Assembly (NCBI GenBank): GCA_019113785.1
Contig: DXGT01000004.1
Location: forward strand, 1-37,470
Source: Candidatus Ruthenibacterium merdigallinarum
Lineage (GTDB): Bacteria; Bacillota; Clostridia; Oscillospirales; Ruminococcaceae
Length of the DNA stretch: 37,470 nucleotides
Reading direction: 5' to 3'
Position 1 is the first letter of the stretch; each line of letters begins with the position of its first letter. Positions 7,683 to 18,037 of this stretch are shown here, piece by piece. The position numbers and the translations under genes are program-made. The notes below the pieces were generated by a model. That model was not told where the DNA came from, ran no database searches, and saw only the letters and a program-made list of their open reading frames with translations.

Positions 7683-8816
7683 TCAGGGCCGGCCGCTCTG
7701 CAACACGCGCTCGAGCGCGTTCCAGATCTTTTCCAGCGAATCCGGCTGGGCCAGCGCGCGGGCGCGCGCGCCCATCTCCATCAACTGCGCGGGGTCTTTT
7801 GTCAGGTCGTCCACCAGTTGGATGAAGCCCTCAGGGGTCAGCTCCTTCTCCTGCACCACTCTGGCCGCGCCCAGCTTTTCCAGCTGAAGGGCGTTGTAAT
7901 ACTGATGGTTTTCGGCCACGTTCGGCGAGGGGATCAGCACGCTGGCGCGCCCCACGGCCGCGATCTCGGCCAGCGTCAGCGCGCCGGCGCGGCTGATGAC
8001 AAGGTCGGCCGCCGCCAGGAGCGTGGGCATGTCGTCGATGTACTCGCGGATGACAAAGCGCTCGTCGCCGTCGATGCCCATGCGCGCGGCCATGGCGGCA
8101 AAGTCCTTCTTTTCGATGCTGCCCGTGGCGTGGATGTGCAGAAAGCTACGCTCGCGCAGCTCCCACTGGGCCAGCGCGGCCACGGCCTCGTTCAGGCGCT
8201 GCGCGCCCAGGCTGCCGCCGAACGAGACGATCACCACCTGCCCGTCCTTTGCGCCCACAGCGCGGCGCGCGGCGGCGCGGTCGGCATGCCACATCTCCTC
8301 GCGCACGGGGTTGCCCACCACGACGGTCTTGCCGCGCGCCTCTTCGCCCAGACGCTCGACGGCGTCCGGCATAGCCACAAACACCACGTCCGCGCGCTTT
8401 GCCAAAAGCTTATTCGTCACGCCCGGGTAGGCGTTCTGCTCGTGGATGGCCGTCAGGATGCCGCGGCGCGCGGCCGTCTCGACGACGGGCCCGCTGACAT
8501 AGCCGCCCGCGCCGATGACAAGATCCGGCTGCACTTCGCGCAAAATGGCCGCGGCGCGCGGCGCGCTGAGCGCCAGATGGTACAGCGCCACGGCGTTGCG
8601 CGCGATGTTGCGCACGGTGAGCCTGCGCTGGATACCGTTCACCTCGATGTTGTGAAAGGGGTAGCCCGCCTTCGTCACAAGGCCGTACTCCATGCCTTTT
8701 TTGCGCCCGGCGAAATGGATCTCGGCGCCCGGGCACTTCTGTTCGATGACGGACGCGATGGCCAGCGCCGGGTTGATGTGCCCGGCGGTACCGCCGGCGG
8801 CGATCAGTACTCTCAT
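7683..8816 (-). CDS. murG: UDP-GlcNAc:lipid II N-acetylglucosaminyltransferase MurG
   Basis: MRVLIAAGGTAGHINPALAIASVIEQ...GGYVSGPVV...IHEQNAYPGVTNKLL...GGSLGAQRLNEAV. ATG 8816 chosen for RBS spacing. Confidence 0.97.
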   Translation of the reverse strand: MRVLIAAGGTAGHINPALAIASVIEQKCPGAEIHFAGRKKGMEYGLVTKAGYPFHNIEVNGIQRRLTVRNIARNAVALYHLALSAPRAAAILREVQPDLVIGAGGYVSGPVVETAARRGILTAIHEQNAYPGVTNKLLAKRADVVFVAMPDAVERLGEEARGKTVVVGNPVREEMWHADRAAARRAVGAKDGQVVIVSFGGSLGAQRLNEAVAALAQWELRERSFLHIHATGSIEKKDFAAMAARMGIDGDERFVIREYIDDMPTLLAAADLVISRAGALTLAEIAAVGRASVLIPSPNVAENHQYYNALQLEKLGAARVVQEKELTPEGFIQLVDDLTKDPAQLMEMGARARALAQPDSLEKIWNALERVLQSGRP

Positions 8817-8911
8817 TGTCATGGCCTCCTGTTTCTTCCGTGATACGGCAAACAGCGGACGCCGCCTTCCGCACGGAAAAAGCGGCGTTCGCTGCGAACG
8901 CGCAAAGAGGG

Positions 8912-10093
8912 CTAAGTTGTGTTCAGGCTGCTCTGGCGCGAGACGGACAGGACGATGCCCATCTCGCCCAGCAGCATCATCAGCGACGTGCCGCCGTAGG
9001 AAAAGAACGGCAGGCTGATGCCCGTGTTGGGGATGGTGCGCGTGACGACGGCGATGTTCAGCGCCGCCTGCACCGTGACCTGCGTGACGATGCCCACCAC
9101 CAGCATGGCGCCGAATTTGTCGCGCGAGCGACGGGCGATGGCCACGCCGCGCCACAGGAGCGCCGCGAACAGGAAGATCACCATCATGGCGCCGACAAAG
9201 CCCAACTCCTCGCACACGATGGCGAACACAAAATCGTTCTGCGGCTCGGGCAGATACAGGTGCTTTTGGCGCGAGTTGCCCAGCCCCAGCCCGAACAGGC
9301 CGCCCGAGCCGATGGCGTACATGCTCTGGATGACCTGATGCCCCTTGTCCAGCGGGTCGCTCCACGGGTCGATCCAGTATTCCAGGCGGTCGGTGGCGTA
9401 CCAGACAAGGTCCGGCTTGATGGCGATGGCCCCCGCCACGCCCACGATGAGCAGGCCCGCGGCCAGCACGAACCACACGATGCCCGTGCCGCCCACGAAC
9501 ATCATCACAAAGCCGATGGCGAAGATGAGCAGCGTGCCCGACAGATGCGGCTCGAGCAGCATCAGGCCCGCCAGCACGACCAGCACGGCCAAAAACGGGA
9601 GCACGCCGTAGGTGAACTGCTTCATGCGGCTGTAGTTTGCGGCGATGATGTGGCCGAACAGCACGATCACCGCGAATTTTGCGATCTCGGACGGCTGGAA
9701 GTTCAGCGGACCGATATAGATCCAGCGCGTGGTGCCCTTTGCGTCCGGCATGAACAGCACCACCACCAGCAGCACCAGCGTCACGCCCATCAGCGGCCAT
9801 GCGTAGCGCCGCCAGATGTGATAATCCATGCGGGACAAGAAGTACATCGCCGCCACGCCGATTGCGGCGAACACAGCCTGCCGCTCGATGTAGTGGTAGC
9901 TGTTGCCTTCGTAATAATACGCCGAGGCGTAGCTGGCGCTGAACATCATGATGAGCCCGAACACCAGCAAAATCAGCACAAGATAGGCGAACGGCCGATC
10001 CATCGGGTCGGACACAAAGCGCACGCCCCAGCGGCGCAGGACGCTCTCGCTCTCCTGTGCGCGGCGCTGCAGTTTTTTCGCTTCGCCCGGCAT
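8912..10093 (-). CDS. ftsW: SEDS-family glycosyltransferase FtsW (SpoVE-like)
   Basis: [12 protein letters not shown], multiple TMs, [42 protein letters not shown]-type signature. Confidence 0.95.
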   Translation of the reverse strand: [393 protein letters not shown]

Positions 10094-10127
10094 ACAGCCG
10101 CCCCCTTTCCCGCCGGCGCTTTCGCGC

Positions 10128-11141
10128 TCAGCTCAAATATACGTACATGCACCCCAGCAGCACAAACGTCAGCGTCACAAGGCTGAACACGAAGTCGATC
10201 TGCACCTCGCTCCAGCCGGACATCTCGAAGTGGTGATGGATGGGGCTCATTTTGAAGATGCGCTTGCCGTGCGTGAGCTTGAAATACGTCACTTGCAGCA
10301 TCACGCTGAAGGCCTCGGCCAGATAGATGACGCCGAAGAAGAGCAAAAGCTCCGGCCGGCCGAGGCCGTAGGCCGCGGCCACCACCGCGCCGCCGAGGAA
10401 CATGCTGCCGGTGTCGCCCATGAAGCAGCGCGCGGGGTAAAAGTTCCACGAGAGGAAGCCCGCGCATCCGCCGGCCACTGCCGCGGCGAACAGCGCCACC
10501 GTAGTATTGCCCAGCCAGCTGGAGATAAACATGAAGCCCAACATGCACACGAACGTCACGCACGAGGCGAGCCCGTCGATGCCGTCGGTGAGGTTGACCG
10601 CGTTCACCATGCCGATGATGAGCAGGAACGAGACGGGATAGTAAAAGATCCCGAAATCGTGCGTGCCGAACACCGGCAGCGAGACGACGGTGCTGAGCGT
10701 GCCGTTGAGCTGCAGCGCCGCCAGAAACGCGGCGGTGATGAGCACCTGCGCCACGATCTTATAGCGCGCCATCAGCCCGAGGTTGCGCTTTTTTACCACC
10801 TTGATGTAGTCGTCCAGCAGGCCCACGAGGCCGAACGCATAGGCCGTGAGCACGCAGATCACCAGCTGCACGCTGCCCGCGGACATCGACGCGCCCAGCA
10901 GCTGCGGCGCTGAGAACGCCAGCAGCACATAGCCCAGCAGCACGCCGCCCAGCGCGCCGAAGTAAAACATGAGGCCGCCCATGGTGGGCGTGCCGTTTTT
11001 GTTTTTGTGCCACGTGGGGCCGATCTCCTTGATGGTCTGGCCGAAATGCAGCCTGTGCAGCGCCGGCACGATGAAAAAGCCCGACAGCGCCGTCAAAATC
11101 AGCGCGCCGAACGAGGCCGCCAGCAGGGCCATTCGCTCCAT
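10128..11141 (-). CDS. mraY: Phospho-N-acetylmuramoyl-pentapeptide transferase
   Basis: GPTWHKNKNGTPTMGGLMF, VNLTDGIDGLAS, MFLGGAVVAAAYGLGRPELLLFFG, PIHHHFE motifs. Confidence 0.97.
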   Translation of the reverse strand: MERMALLAASFGALILTALSGFFIVPALHRLHFGQTIKEIGPTWHKNKNGTPTMGGLMFYFGALGGVLLGYVLLAFSAPQLLGASMSAGSVQLVICVLTAYAFGLVGLLDDYIKVVKKRNLGLMARYKIVAQVLITAAFLAALQLNGTLSTVVSLPVFGTHDFGIFYYPVSFLLIIGMVNAVNLTDGIDGLASCVTFVCMLGFMFISSWLGNTTVALFAAAVAGGCAGFLSWNFYPARCFMGDTGSMFLGGAVVAAAYGLGRPELLLFFGVIYLAEAFSVMLQVTYFKLTHGKRIFKMSPIHHHFEMSGWSEVQIDFVFSLVTLTFVLLGCMYVYLS

Positions 11142-11219
11142 GTTCCTTCACTCTCCCGTTTTTTGCCGGCGCGCGGCCGGCTTTTTCTCTCGCCTGCGGG
11201 GCGCGCCGCCCCGCTTTTT

Positions 11220-12575
11220 TCAGGCGTAGAAATCCCGCAAAATCTCCTCAAAGGCCATGCCGTGGCTCGCCTTTACGAGCAGCGCGTCGCCCTCTTTCGC
11301 CTCGCGGCGCAGAAAGGCCGCGGCCTCGGCGTTGTCCGCGCAGTGCACGGCGGGCACGCCCAGCTGCTGCGCGCGCTCGCAGGCAAGGCGCATCGCCTCT
11401 CCCACGGCGACGAGCAGGTCCACCCCGGCCCCGGCGCAAAGGTCGCCCACGGCGCGGTGCGCTTCGCGCTCGGCCGGCCCCAGCTCGAACATATCGCCCA
11501 GCACGGCGATGCGCCGCCCGGATACGCAAAGGCCCGCCAGCGCCGAAAGGCCCGCGCGCATGCTGTCGGGGCTGGCGTTGTAGCAGTCCTCCAGCACCTG
11601 CACGCCGCGGCACTGCACAAGGTGCTGGCGGTGGCCGGTGGTGGTAAAGCGGCGCAGCGCTTCGGCCGCGCGCTGCGCGTCCAGCCCCAGGCTCGCCGCC
11701 AGGGCGTACGCGCTCAGCGCGTCCATCACATTGTGCGCGCCCACCGCGGGGATGAACGCCGCAAAGCGCCCGCGCGCGCGGTCTTCGATCGTGAACGACG
11801 TGCCCCCCGCCTCGGCGCGCACATCCGCGGCGCGCACGTCGGCGTCCGGGTTTTCCATGGCGAACGTCACGCGGCGAAGCCGCGCGGGCACGCGCGCAGT
11901 GCAAAGCAGGTCGTTGTCCGCGTTGAGCACCAGCGGCGCGCCGTCCGGCATGCCCAGGCAGATCTCCATCTTCGCTTTGAGGATGTTTTCGCGCGTGCCC
12001 AGCTGCTCGAGGTGCGACTGGCCGATCATCGTGATGATCGCGCCGCACGGGCGCGCCGCGCGCGTGAGCTTTTCGATCTCGCCCATACCCTGCATGCCCA
12101 TTTCGACCACGGCGTAGCGCACGCTGTCGTCGAGGCGCAAGAGCGTGTTGGGCACGCCGATCTCGTTGTTCTGGTTGCCCTCGGTTTTGAGCGTTTTGCC
12201 GAACGCGCCCAGCACCGCCGCGCAGAACTCCTTCGTCGTCGTCTTGCCCACCGAGCCCGTGACGCCCACGAGCACCGGCGAGAATTTTTCGCGGTAGTTG
12301 CCGCCGATGGCGATCATCGCGTCCAGCGGGTCGGCCACGCGGATGCACCGGTCTTCGGGCACGCCGTCCACCGGATGCTGCACCAGCACGGCGGCCGCGC
12401 CCTGTGCGAGGGCCGCGGCCGCATAGTCGTGCCCGTCGACGCGCGCGCCCTTGATGCACACGAACAAACTGCCCGGCCCGGCCGCGCGGCTGTCCGTCAC
12501 CACAGAAGTGATCATGGGGTCGTGTGCAGGGCGCCCCAGCCCGCGGCACAATTCACTGAGGGCAACTGGCTGCAA
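11220..12575 (-). CDS. murF: UDP-MurNAc-tripeptide:D-Ala-D-Ala ligase MurF
   Basis: VTDSRAAGPGSLFVCIKG, GVTGSVGKTTTKEF, DCYNASPDSM. TTG start at 12575 with GGGAGG 8 nt upstream. Confidence 0.95.
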   Translation of the reverse strand: MQPVALSELCRGLGRPAHDPMITSVVTDSRAAGPGSLFVCIKGARVDGHDYAAAALAQGAAAVLVQHPVDGVPEDRCIRVADPLDAMIAIGGNYREKFSPVLVGVTGSVGKTTTKEFCAAVLGAFGKTLKTEGNQNNEIGVPNTLLRLDDSVRYAVVEMGMQGMGEIEKLTRAARPCGAIITMIGQSHLEQLGTRENILKAKMEICLGMPDGAPLVLNADNDLLCTARVPARLRRVTFAMENPDADVRAADVRAEAGGTSFTIEDRARGRFAAFIPAVGAHNVMDALSAYALAASLGLDAQRAAEALRRFTTTGHRQHLVQCRGVQVLEDCYNASPDSMRAGLSALAGLCVSGRRIAVLGDMFELGPAEREAHRAVGDLCAGAGVDLLVAVGEAMRLACERAQQLGVPAVHCADNAEAAAFLRREAKEGDALLVKASHGMAFEEILRDFYA

Positions 12576-12607
12576 ATGTCATTCCTCCCTTTCGGCCGGG
12601 CGACGGC

Positions 12608-14056
12608 TCACAGGCCCTTTTCGTCCAGCCATTCGCGCACGATGCGGTGCTCGTCGAGGTACAGCGTCACGCCGTCCACCACCTGGTAGTCCTCGTGGCC
12701 CTTGCCGCACAGCGCCAGCACATCGCCCTCGCGCAGCATGTCGAGCGCTTTGCGCAGCGCGGTGCGGCGCTCCACTTCCACCGCATACGGCTTGCCGGAA
12801 GCTTTGAGCCCCGGCTCAACATCCTCTATTATAGCATACGGATCCTCGCCGCGGGGGTTATCGGAGGTCAAAAATGTAAAATCGGCATACTTGACAACAG
12901 CGTTCGCCATCTGCGGTCTTTTTTGGGCATCGCGCTCACCCGCCGCGCCGAACAGCACGATCAGGCGCCCCTTTACGAAAGGTGCGATGCCGGAGAGCAT
13001 CTTTTCGATGGCGTCGCCCGTGTGGGCGTAGTCGCACAAAATGGTGAACGCGCCCGCATACAGCACCTCGCACCGGCCGCGCACGCCGCGCGTGGCGCTC
13101 AGCGCGCGGGCCGTCTCGGCCGCGGGCACGCCCAGCGCCATCACGGCCGCCGCGGCCGCGAGGGCGTTGTGCACGGAATAGTCGCCCGGCATCGGGAAGC
13201 GGATGCGCTGGATAAAGCCCTTGCCCACCATTTCAAACCGCACGCCGGAGGCCGTGCACGTCACGTTTTTGGCCGTGTAGTCGGCGTGGTCGTCGTGCGA
13301 GGAGAACGTGATGACGCGGCAGCTGTCCGCAAGCTCGGCCGCAAGGCGGCGGCCCCAGGCGTCGTCGCCGTTGACAATGGCCGTCTGCGTCTGTGCGAAC
13401 AGGCTCTTCTTCGCCGCGTAGTAGTGCTCGAAATCGCCGTGGTAGTCGAGATGGTCCTGCGTGAGGTTCGTGAACACGCCCACCTCAAACGAGAGGCCCC
13501 ACAGGCGCAGCTGGTCCAGCGCCTGGCTGCTGGCCTCCATCACGGCGAACTCGCACCCGGCGGCGGCCATGCGCGCGAACAGCGCGGCCAGATCCCACGC
13601 CTCGGGCGTCGTGTACTTGGCCGGCACCTCCATCTGGTCGATCATCGTGTGGATGGTGCCGATCAGCCCGGCCTTGCGGCCCGTCTGCTCCAGCGCCTGC
13701 TTGATGAGGGTGCTGACGGTCGTCTTGCCGTTCGTGCCCGTCACGGCCACAAGGCGCAGGCGCTTTGCGGGGTTATCGAAGTAGTTCTGGCACAAAAGCG
13801 CATAGGCCTTGCGCCCGTTTTCCACCTGCACCTCGCAGGGCAGGCCCAGCGGGCGCTCGGTCACAACGCACACAGCGCCCGCCTGCACAGCCTTCGCCGC
13901 ATAGTCGTGGCCGTCCGATGTGCGCCCGCGGGCGCACACGAACACCGCGCCCGGGCAGACGCGCCGCGAGTCCTGCGTGACGAGCGTCACCTCGCCCGCG
14001 TGCGCCGGCAGCGCGCCTTTATACTGTACGCCTAAAAACAAATGCGCAAGGTCCAT
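12608..14056 (-). CDS. murE: UDP-MurNAc-tripeptide synthetase MurE (probably meso-DAP type)
   Basis: VTGTNGKTTVSTLIK, YAHTGDAIEKML, DNPRGEDP motif (DNPR is associated with meso-DAP adding enzymes). Confidence 0.95.
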   Translation of the reverse strand: MDLAHLFLGVQYKGALPAHAGEVTLVTQDSRRVCPGAVFVCARGRTSDGHDYAAKAVQAGAVCVVTERPLGLPCEVQVENGRKAYALLCQNYFDNPAKRLRLVAVTGTNGKTTVSTLIKQALEQTGRKAGLIGTIHTMIDQMEVPAKYTTPEAWDLAALFARMAAAGCEFAVMEASSQALDQLRLWGLSFEVGVFTNLTQDHLDYHGDFEHYYAAKKSLFAQTQTAIVNGDDAWGRRLAAELADSCRVITFSSHDDHADYTAKNVTCTASGVRFEMVGKGFIQRIRFPMPGDYSVHNALAAAAAVMALGVPAAETARALSATRGVRGRCEVLYAGAFTILCDYAHTGDAIEKMLSGIAPFVKGRLIVLFGAAGERDAQKRPQMANAVVKYADFTFLTSDNPRGEDPYAIIEDVEPGLKASGKPYAVEVERRTALRKALDMLREGDVLALCGKGHEDYQVVDGVTLYLDEHRIVREWLDEKGL

Positions 14057-14095
14057 ATGCACTCCCTCATTTCTTTCGGCGGGCACGGCCCGCGC

Positions 14096-16429
14096 TCAGT
14101 CGATCAGGCTCTCGTCCTGGAATTCCACTTCGATCACAGCGCCCATTTGCACGCTCTCGCCCGCGGCGACGTTCTGCGCCGTAGCCTTGACGGTGGCGCT
14201 GTCCTTCGCGGCGCCGATGGGCAGCAGGTTCAGCTGCTCGGCCGCAAGGGCCTGCTCCACCTGTTCGTACGTCATGCCCACAAGGTTTGGCACCGTCACC
14301 GTCTGGGCGGCGACGCTTTCGTCCGTGTACAGCATGATGGTGGAGCCCTGCGCCAGCTTCGTGCCGGCGGCCGGGTACTGCGCCACCACGCTGGTGCCGG
14401 CGCCGAAGGTCTCGGCGTTGAAGCTGCCGGCCTTGTTCAGCTGGATCATCGCCTCGTCCAGCAATTCTCCCGTCACGTCCGGCAGCGTGATCTCGGCGAA
14501 TTCGGCCTCGCCCTCGTCGTAGCTGCGCTCCACGCCCAGGTACGGCAGGATCTCGCGCATCACCTTGCCCACATAGGGCCCGCAGATGCGCCCGCCGAAG
14601 GTGTTGCCGTCCTCGCGGCTGGGCGTATCGGCCAAAATCAGCACGGCCACCTGCGGGTCGTCCGCAGGGGCGAAGCCGAAGAACGAGGCCACATAGGTCT
14701 GCGTCTCGTCGTCGCCCGCGGCGCTCTGGTCCTTCTGGCTGGTGCCGGACTTGCCGCCGATGCGGTAGCCCGCCACATAGGCGTTGTTGCCGTGGCCGGT
14801 GGCCACGCTCTCCTCCAGCATGGCGGCGATGGTGCGGCTGGTCTCCTCGCTGATGACCTGCCGCTTCACCGTGATGCCGTGCTCCTCGACGACGTTGCCG
14901 TCCGCGTCGAGCACTTTATCCACCACATAGGGCACCACCAGCTGCCCGCCGTTGATCGCGGCCGAAGCCGCCGTGAGCATAGCGATGGGCGTCACCGCGC
15001 TGGACTGGCCGAACGCGCTGCTGGCCAGCTGCACCGTGTTCAGCTCATCGGCCGAATACGTCTGGCTGACAGCCTCGTCGTCCATGTCGATGCCCGTGCG
15101 CTCGTTGAAGCCGAAGACGTTGAGATAATCGGCGAACGTCTCGGCGCCCATCTGCCAGCCCAGCTGCACAAAGTACGGGTTGCACGAGTAGTTCAGACCG
15201 TCGTAGAAGCTCAGGTTCGTCAGGCCCTTCTGCACGTGCTGGCCCGCGCACGCGATGGGCTTCGACCAGCCGGGCACCTCGATGCTGCCCGTGCAGGTGA
15301 AGTGCGTGTTCACCGTGGCCTTGCCGGAGTCGAGCGCCGCGCTGGCCGTGATGATCTTGAACACGGAGCCCGGGTAATACAGGTCCGACACGGCCTTGTT
15401 GCGCCGCTGGGCCCACAGCTCGGTGTCGTAGGCGTCCTGGCGCTGCTGCTCGTCGGCGATGGCGCTGATCTCGGCCAGCGCCTCGGCGTCCACGATGGTG
15501 TTCGGGTCGTTCAGGTCGTAGTCGGGCTTTGTCGTCATCGCGAGGATCGCCCCGGTTTTGACGTCCATCACAATGCCCACCGCGCGCTCCTTGACGTTGT
15601 TCAGCTCCACCATCGTCTGCACCTGTTTTTCCAGGATGCTCTGCACGGTCTGGTCGATGGTCAGCACCAGGCTGCTGCCGTCGATGGCGTCGTACTGCGT
15701 CTCGTATTCCGTCTCGGGCAGCTCGTCGCCCCAGGCGTTCTGCGGCACCACCACGCGCCCCGGCGTGCCCTTCAGATCCTCGTTGTAATAGCGCTCCAGC
15801 CCGTTGACGCCGTCGCCGTCGACGTTCACATAGCCGATCACCGTCGAGGCCAGGTTGTTGTAGGGGTAGTAGCGCTTGGAGTCCTGCTCCAGCGTGATGC
15901 CGCGCACTTTGCTGTTTTTGTGCGCGGGGTCGGCGTTGTACTCCTCAATCCAGCTTTCCAGCTCGTCGGCCACGGGCTTTTCGATCTGGCGCTTGATCAG
16001 CTGGTACGTGCGGTACGTGCCGTCCTCATAGGTGGCCGTCAGCTTTTCCTGCACCTCGGCGGCGTCCATCTCCAGCAGCTCCGCCAATTTGGCCGCCAGC
16101 ACGGCCACGTCCGTGCCCGCCTCGTGGATGGCGTCGGGCGAGGCCGTCACCGTCCACACGGTAGCGCTAGTGGCCAGCAGCTTCATGTTCGCGTCGTAGA
16201 TATTGCCGCGGTTTGGCGCGATGGTCTCGTCGCCGGTCTGCTGCTCCTCCGCGCGGGCGCGCCACTCCTGCGTGTCGCGGATCTGATACGTATACAGCAT
16301 ATACACCAGCACGCAGAAAAACAGCATCAGGCCCGCGCCCACCGCGATGAAGCGCCCGCTCATGCCGCGCGTCACCGCCGAGGGCGAAGGCCTCGCGGTT
16401 TTTTCAGGCTCGTTGGCCCTTCGTTTCAT
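14096..16429 (-). CDS. Penicillin-binding protein 2 / SpoVD-FtsI family transpeptidase with two C-terminal PASTA domains
   Basis: Single N-terminal TM, NRGNIYDANMKLLATS, YYPGSVFKIITASAALDSGK (SxxK), GGKSGTSQK (KSGT); PASTA at VTVPNLVGMTYEQVEQAL... and the preceding DVTGELLDEAMIQLNKAG. Confidence 0.94.
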   Translation of the reverse strand: MKRRANEPEKTARPSPSAVTRGMSGRFIAVGAGLMLFFCVLVYMLYTYQIRDTQEWRARAEEQQTGDETIAPNRGNIYDANMKLLATSATVWTVTASPDAIHEAGTDVAVLAAKLAELLEMDAAEVQEKLTATYEDGTYRTYQLIKRQIEKPVADELESWIEEYNADPAHKNSKVRGITLEQDSKRYYPYNNLASTVIGYVNVDGDGVNGLERYYNEDLKGTPGRVVVPQNAWGDELPETEYETQYDAIDGSSLVLTIDQTVQSILEKQVQTMVELNNVKERAVGIVMDVKTGAILAMTTKPDYDLNDPNTIVDAEALAEISAIADEQQRQDAYDTELWAQRRNKAVSDLYYPGSVFKIITASAALDSGKATVNTHFTCTGSIEVPGWSKPIACAGQHVQKGLTNLSFYDGLNYSCNPYFVQLGWQMGAETFADYLNVFGFNERTGIDMDDEAVSQTYSADELNTVQLASSAFGQSSAVTPIAMLTAASAAINGGQLVVPYVVDKVLDADGNVVEEHGITVKRQVISEETSRTIAAMLEESVATGHGNNAYVAGYRIGGKSGTSQKDQSAAGDDETQTYVASFFGFAPADDPQVAVLILADTPSREDGNTFGGRICGPYVGKVMREILPYLGVERSYDEGEAEFAEITLPDVTGELLDEAMIQLNKAGSFNAETFGAGTSVVAQYPAAGTKLAQGSTIMLYTDESVAAQTVTVPNLVGMTYEQVEQALAAEQLNLLPIGAAKDSATVKATAQNVAAGESVQMGAVIEVEFQDESLID

Positions 16430-16536
16430 CTTGCTCCCCCTTGGGCACAAAGCGCCGCGCCGCGGCGCCGGAATAAAAATCACCGCGCTTTTTGCACCGT
16501 TCCCCGGGCAGAAAGGCGGTGATAAACACTATGTTT

Positions 16537-17046
16537 TCAGGATGTGAAGTATGACATGATGCTCAGCAGCCCGCTCGACAGCTCGTCCGCAAAGCGGCCA
16601 AAGCCCGTCTTGGTGCGGGTGACCGAGTTCTCGGCCTTGCCCGACACATAGATGATCTGGCTCTGGTCCAGCTTGACAAGGCCCAGCTGGTCCTGCGCGT
16701 ACTGCTCGACCTGCGTGATGTTCGCCTTCATCTCCATCTCGTTGCTGAGATAGGCGTACTCGCTTTGCAGTTCCACCAGCTGCTGCTGCTGCGTCTGGAT
16801 GTCGCCGGTCAGCTCCGTCACTTTCGTCTGCGAGAACAGCACACTCAGCATCAGGCCCGCCATCAGGGCCCCCATCAGCATCAGCGACAGCGTCTGCATG
16901 CTGACGGGCAGGCGGCGGAGCAAGCCCTTCTTCTTCGGCGTCTTTACAACGCGCAGCTCCTCGCGCCGGCGCTCGGGGCGCGGCGCAAAGGTCGCAAGGT
17001 CGTACTCCGGCTGCATGCGCGGCGCGGCGTTCATATTCTGCTGCAA
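16537..17046 (-). CDS. ftsL: FtsL-like septum protein
   Basis: Short bitopic protein with one TM followed by a coiled coil, located between rsmH and the PBP gene. Confidence 0.75.
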   Translation of the reverse strand: MQQNMNAAPRMQPEYDLATFAPRPERRREELRVVKTPKKKGLLRRLPVSMQTLSLMLMGALMAGLMLSVLFSQTKVTELTGDIQTQQQQLVELQSEYAYLSNEMEMKANITQVEQYAQDQLGLVKLDQSQIIYVSGKAENSVTRTKTGFGRFADELSSGLLSIMSYFTS

Positions 17047-17109
17047 GGCTCCTCGCCTCCTTTCCCTTTCCTCCCGGCGCGCCGGCTCACGAAACGCCCG
17101 CGCCCCGTT

Positions 17110-18033
17110 TTACAGTTTTTCCACAATGCGCAGCTTCGCGCTGCGCGCGCGCCGGTTTTCCTCCTGTTCAGCGGCCGACGGCTCAATGGGTTTGCGCGTG
17201 ACAAGGCGGGCTTTGGCCTTCCCTCCACACACGCACACCGGAAATTCCGGCGGGCACGTGCAGGCCGTGGCCCACTGCTTGAAACGCTGTTTGACAAGCC
17301 TGTCCTCCAGCGAGTGGAACGTGATGATGCAAAACCGACCGCCGGGGCGCAGCGCCGCGAAAATGGCGTCCATGCCCTCGCTCAGCGCGTCCAGCTCGCC
17401 GTTCACGGCGATGCGCAGCGCCTGGAACGTGCGGCGCGCGGGGTTTTTCGCCTTGCGGCGCACCGCGCTGGGCACGGCCCCGGCCACAATCGAGGCAAGG
17501 CGGCCCGTCGTCTCGATGGGTTCTCTCTCTCGCTCGCGCACGATGCGCCCCGCGATCTGCCAGGCGTTCGGCTCCTCGCCGTATTCGTTCAGGATGCGCG
17601 CCAGCTCCTCGCGCGGGAGCGTCGCCACCAGATCCGCGGCTGTGGGGCCCGTCTGGCTCATGCGCATGTCGAGCGGCGCGTCGGCGAGATACGAAAAGCC
17701 GCGCCCGGCGTCGTCCAGCTGATGGGACGAGACGCCGAGGTCGAGCAGCGCGCCGTCGAGGCCCTCGACGCCGAGGCGCTCGAGCACCTTGTCCGCATAG
17801 CGGAAATTTTCCCGCACCACCGTGGCGGGCAGGCCCGCAAGGCGCTGCGCCGCGGTTTTGACGGCGTCCGGGTCCTGGTCGAGGCTGATGAGCCTCCCGC
17901 CCGCAAGGCGGGAAGCGATCTCTCTTGAGTGCCCCGCCCCGCCCGCAGTGCCGTCGAGATATGTGCCTTCCGGCTGGATGGCAAGCCCCTCAAGGCATTC
18001 TGCGAGGAGGACGGGGACATGATGAAACTCCAT
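17110..18033 (-). CDS. rsmH: 16S rRNA (cytosine(1402)-N(4))-methyltransferase
   Basis: MEFHHVPVLLAECLEGLAIQPEGTYLDGTAGGAGHSREIASRL...LDQDPDAV, VSSHQLDDAGRGFSY. Confidence 0.97.
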   Translation of the reverse strand: MEFHHVPVLLAECLEGLAIQPEGTYLDGTAGGAGHSREIASRLAGGRLISLDQDPDAVKTAAQRLAGLPATVVRENFRYADKVLERLGVEGLDGALLDLGVSSHQLDDAGRGFSYLADAPLDMRMSQTGPTAADLVATLPREELARILNEYGEEPNAWQIAGRIVREREREPIETTGRLASIVAGAVPSAVRRKAKNPARRTFQALRIAVNGELDALSEGMDAIFAALRPGGRFCIITFHSLEDRLVKQRFKQWATACTCPPEFPVCVCGGKAKARLVTRKPIEPSAAEQEENRRARSAKLRIVEKL

Positions 18034-18037
18034 GGCG

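Noticed and set aside
7683-9800. 705-aa ORF fusing extra N-terminal sequence to MurG
   Set aside because: The N-terminal part is out-of-frame translation of ftsW; the real MurG start with RBS is at 8816.
14042-16522. 826-aa plus-strand ORF
   Set aside because: Antisense shadow of the PBP gene, which has clear transpeptidase motifs.
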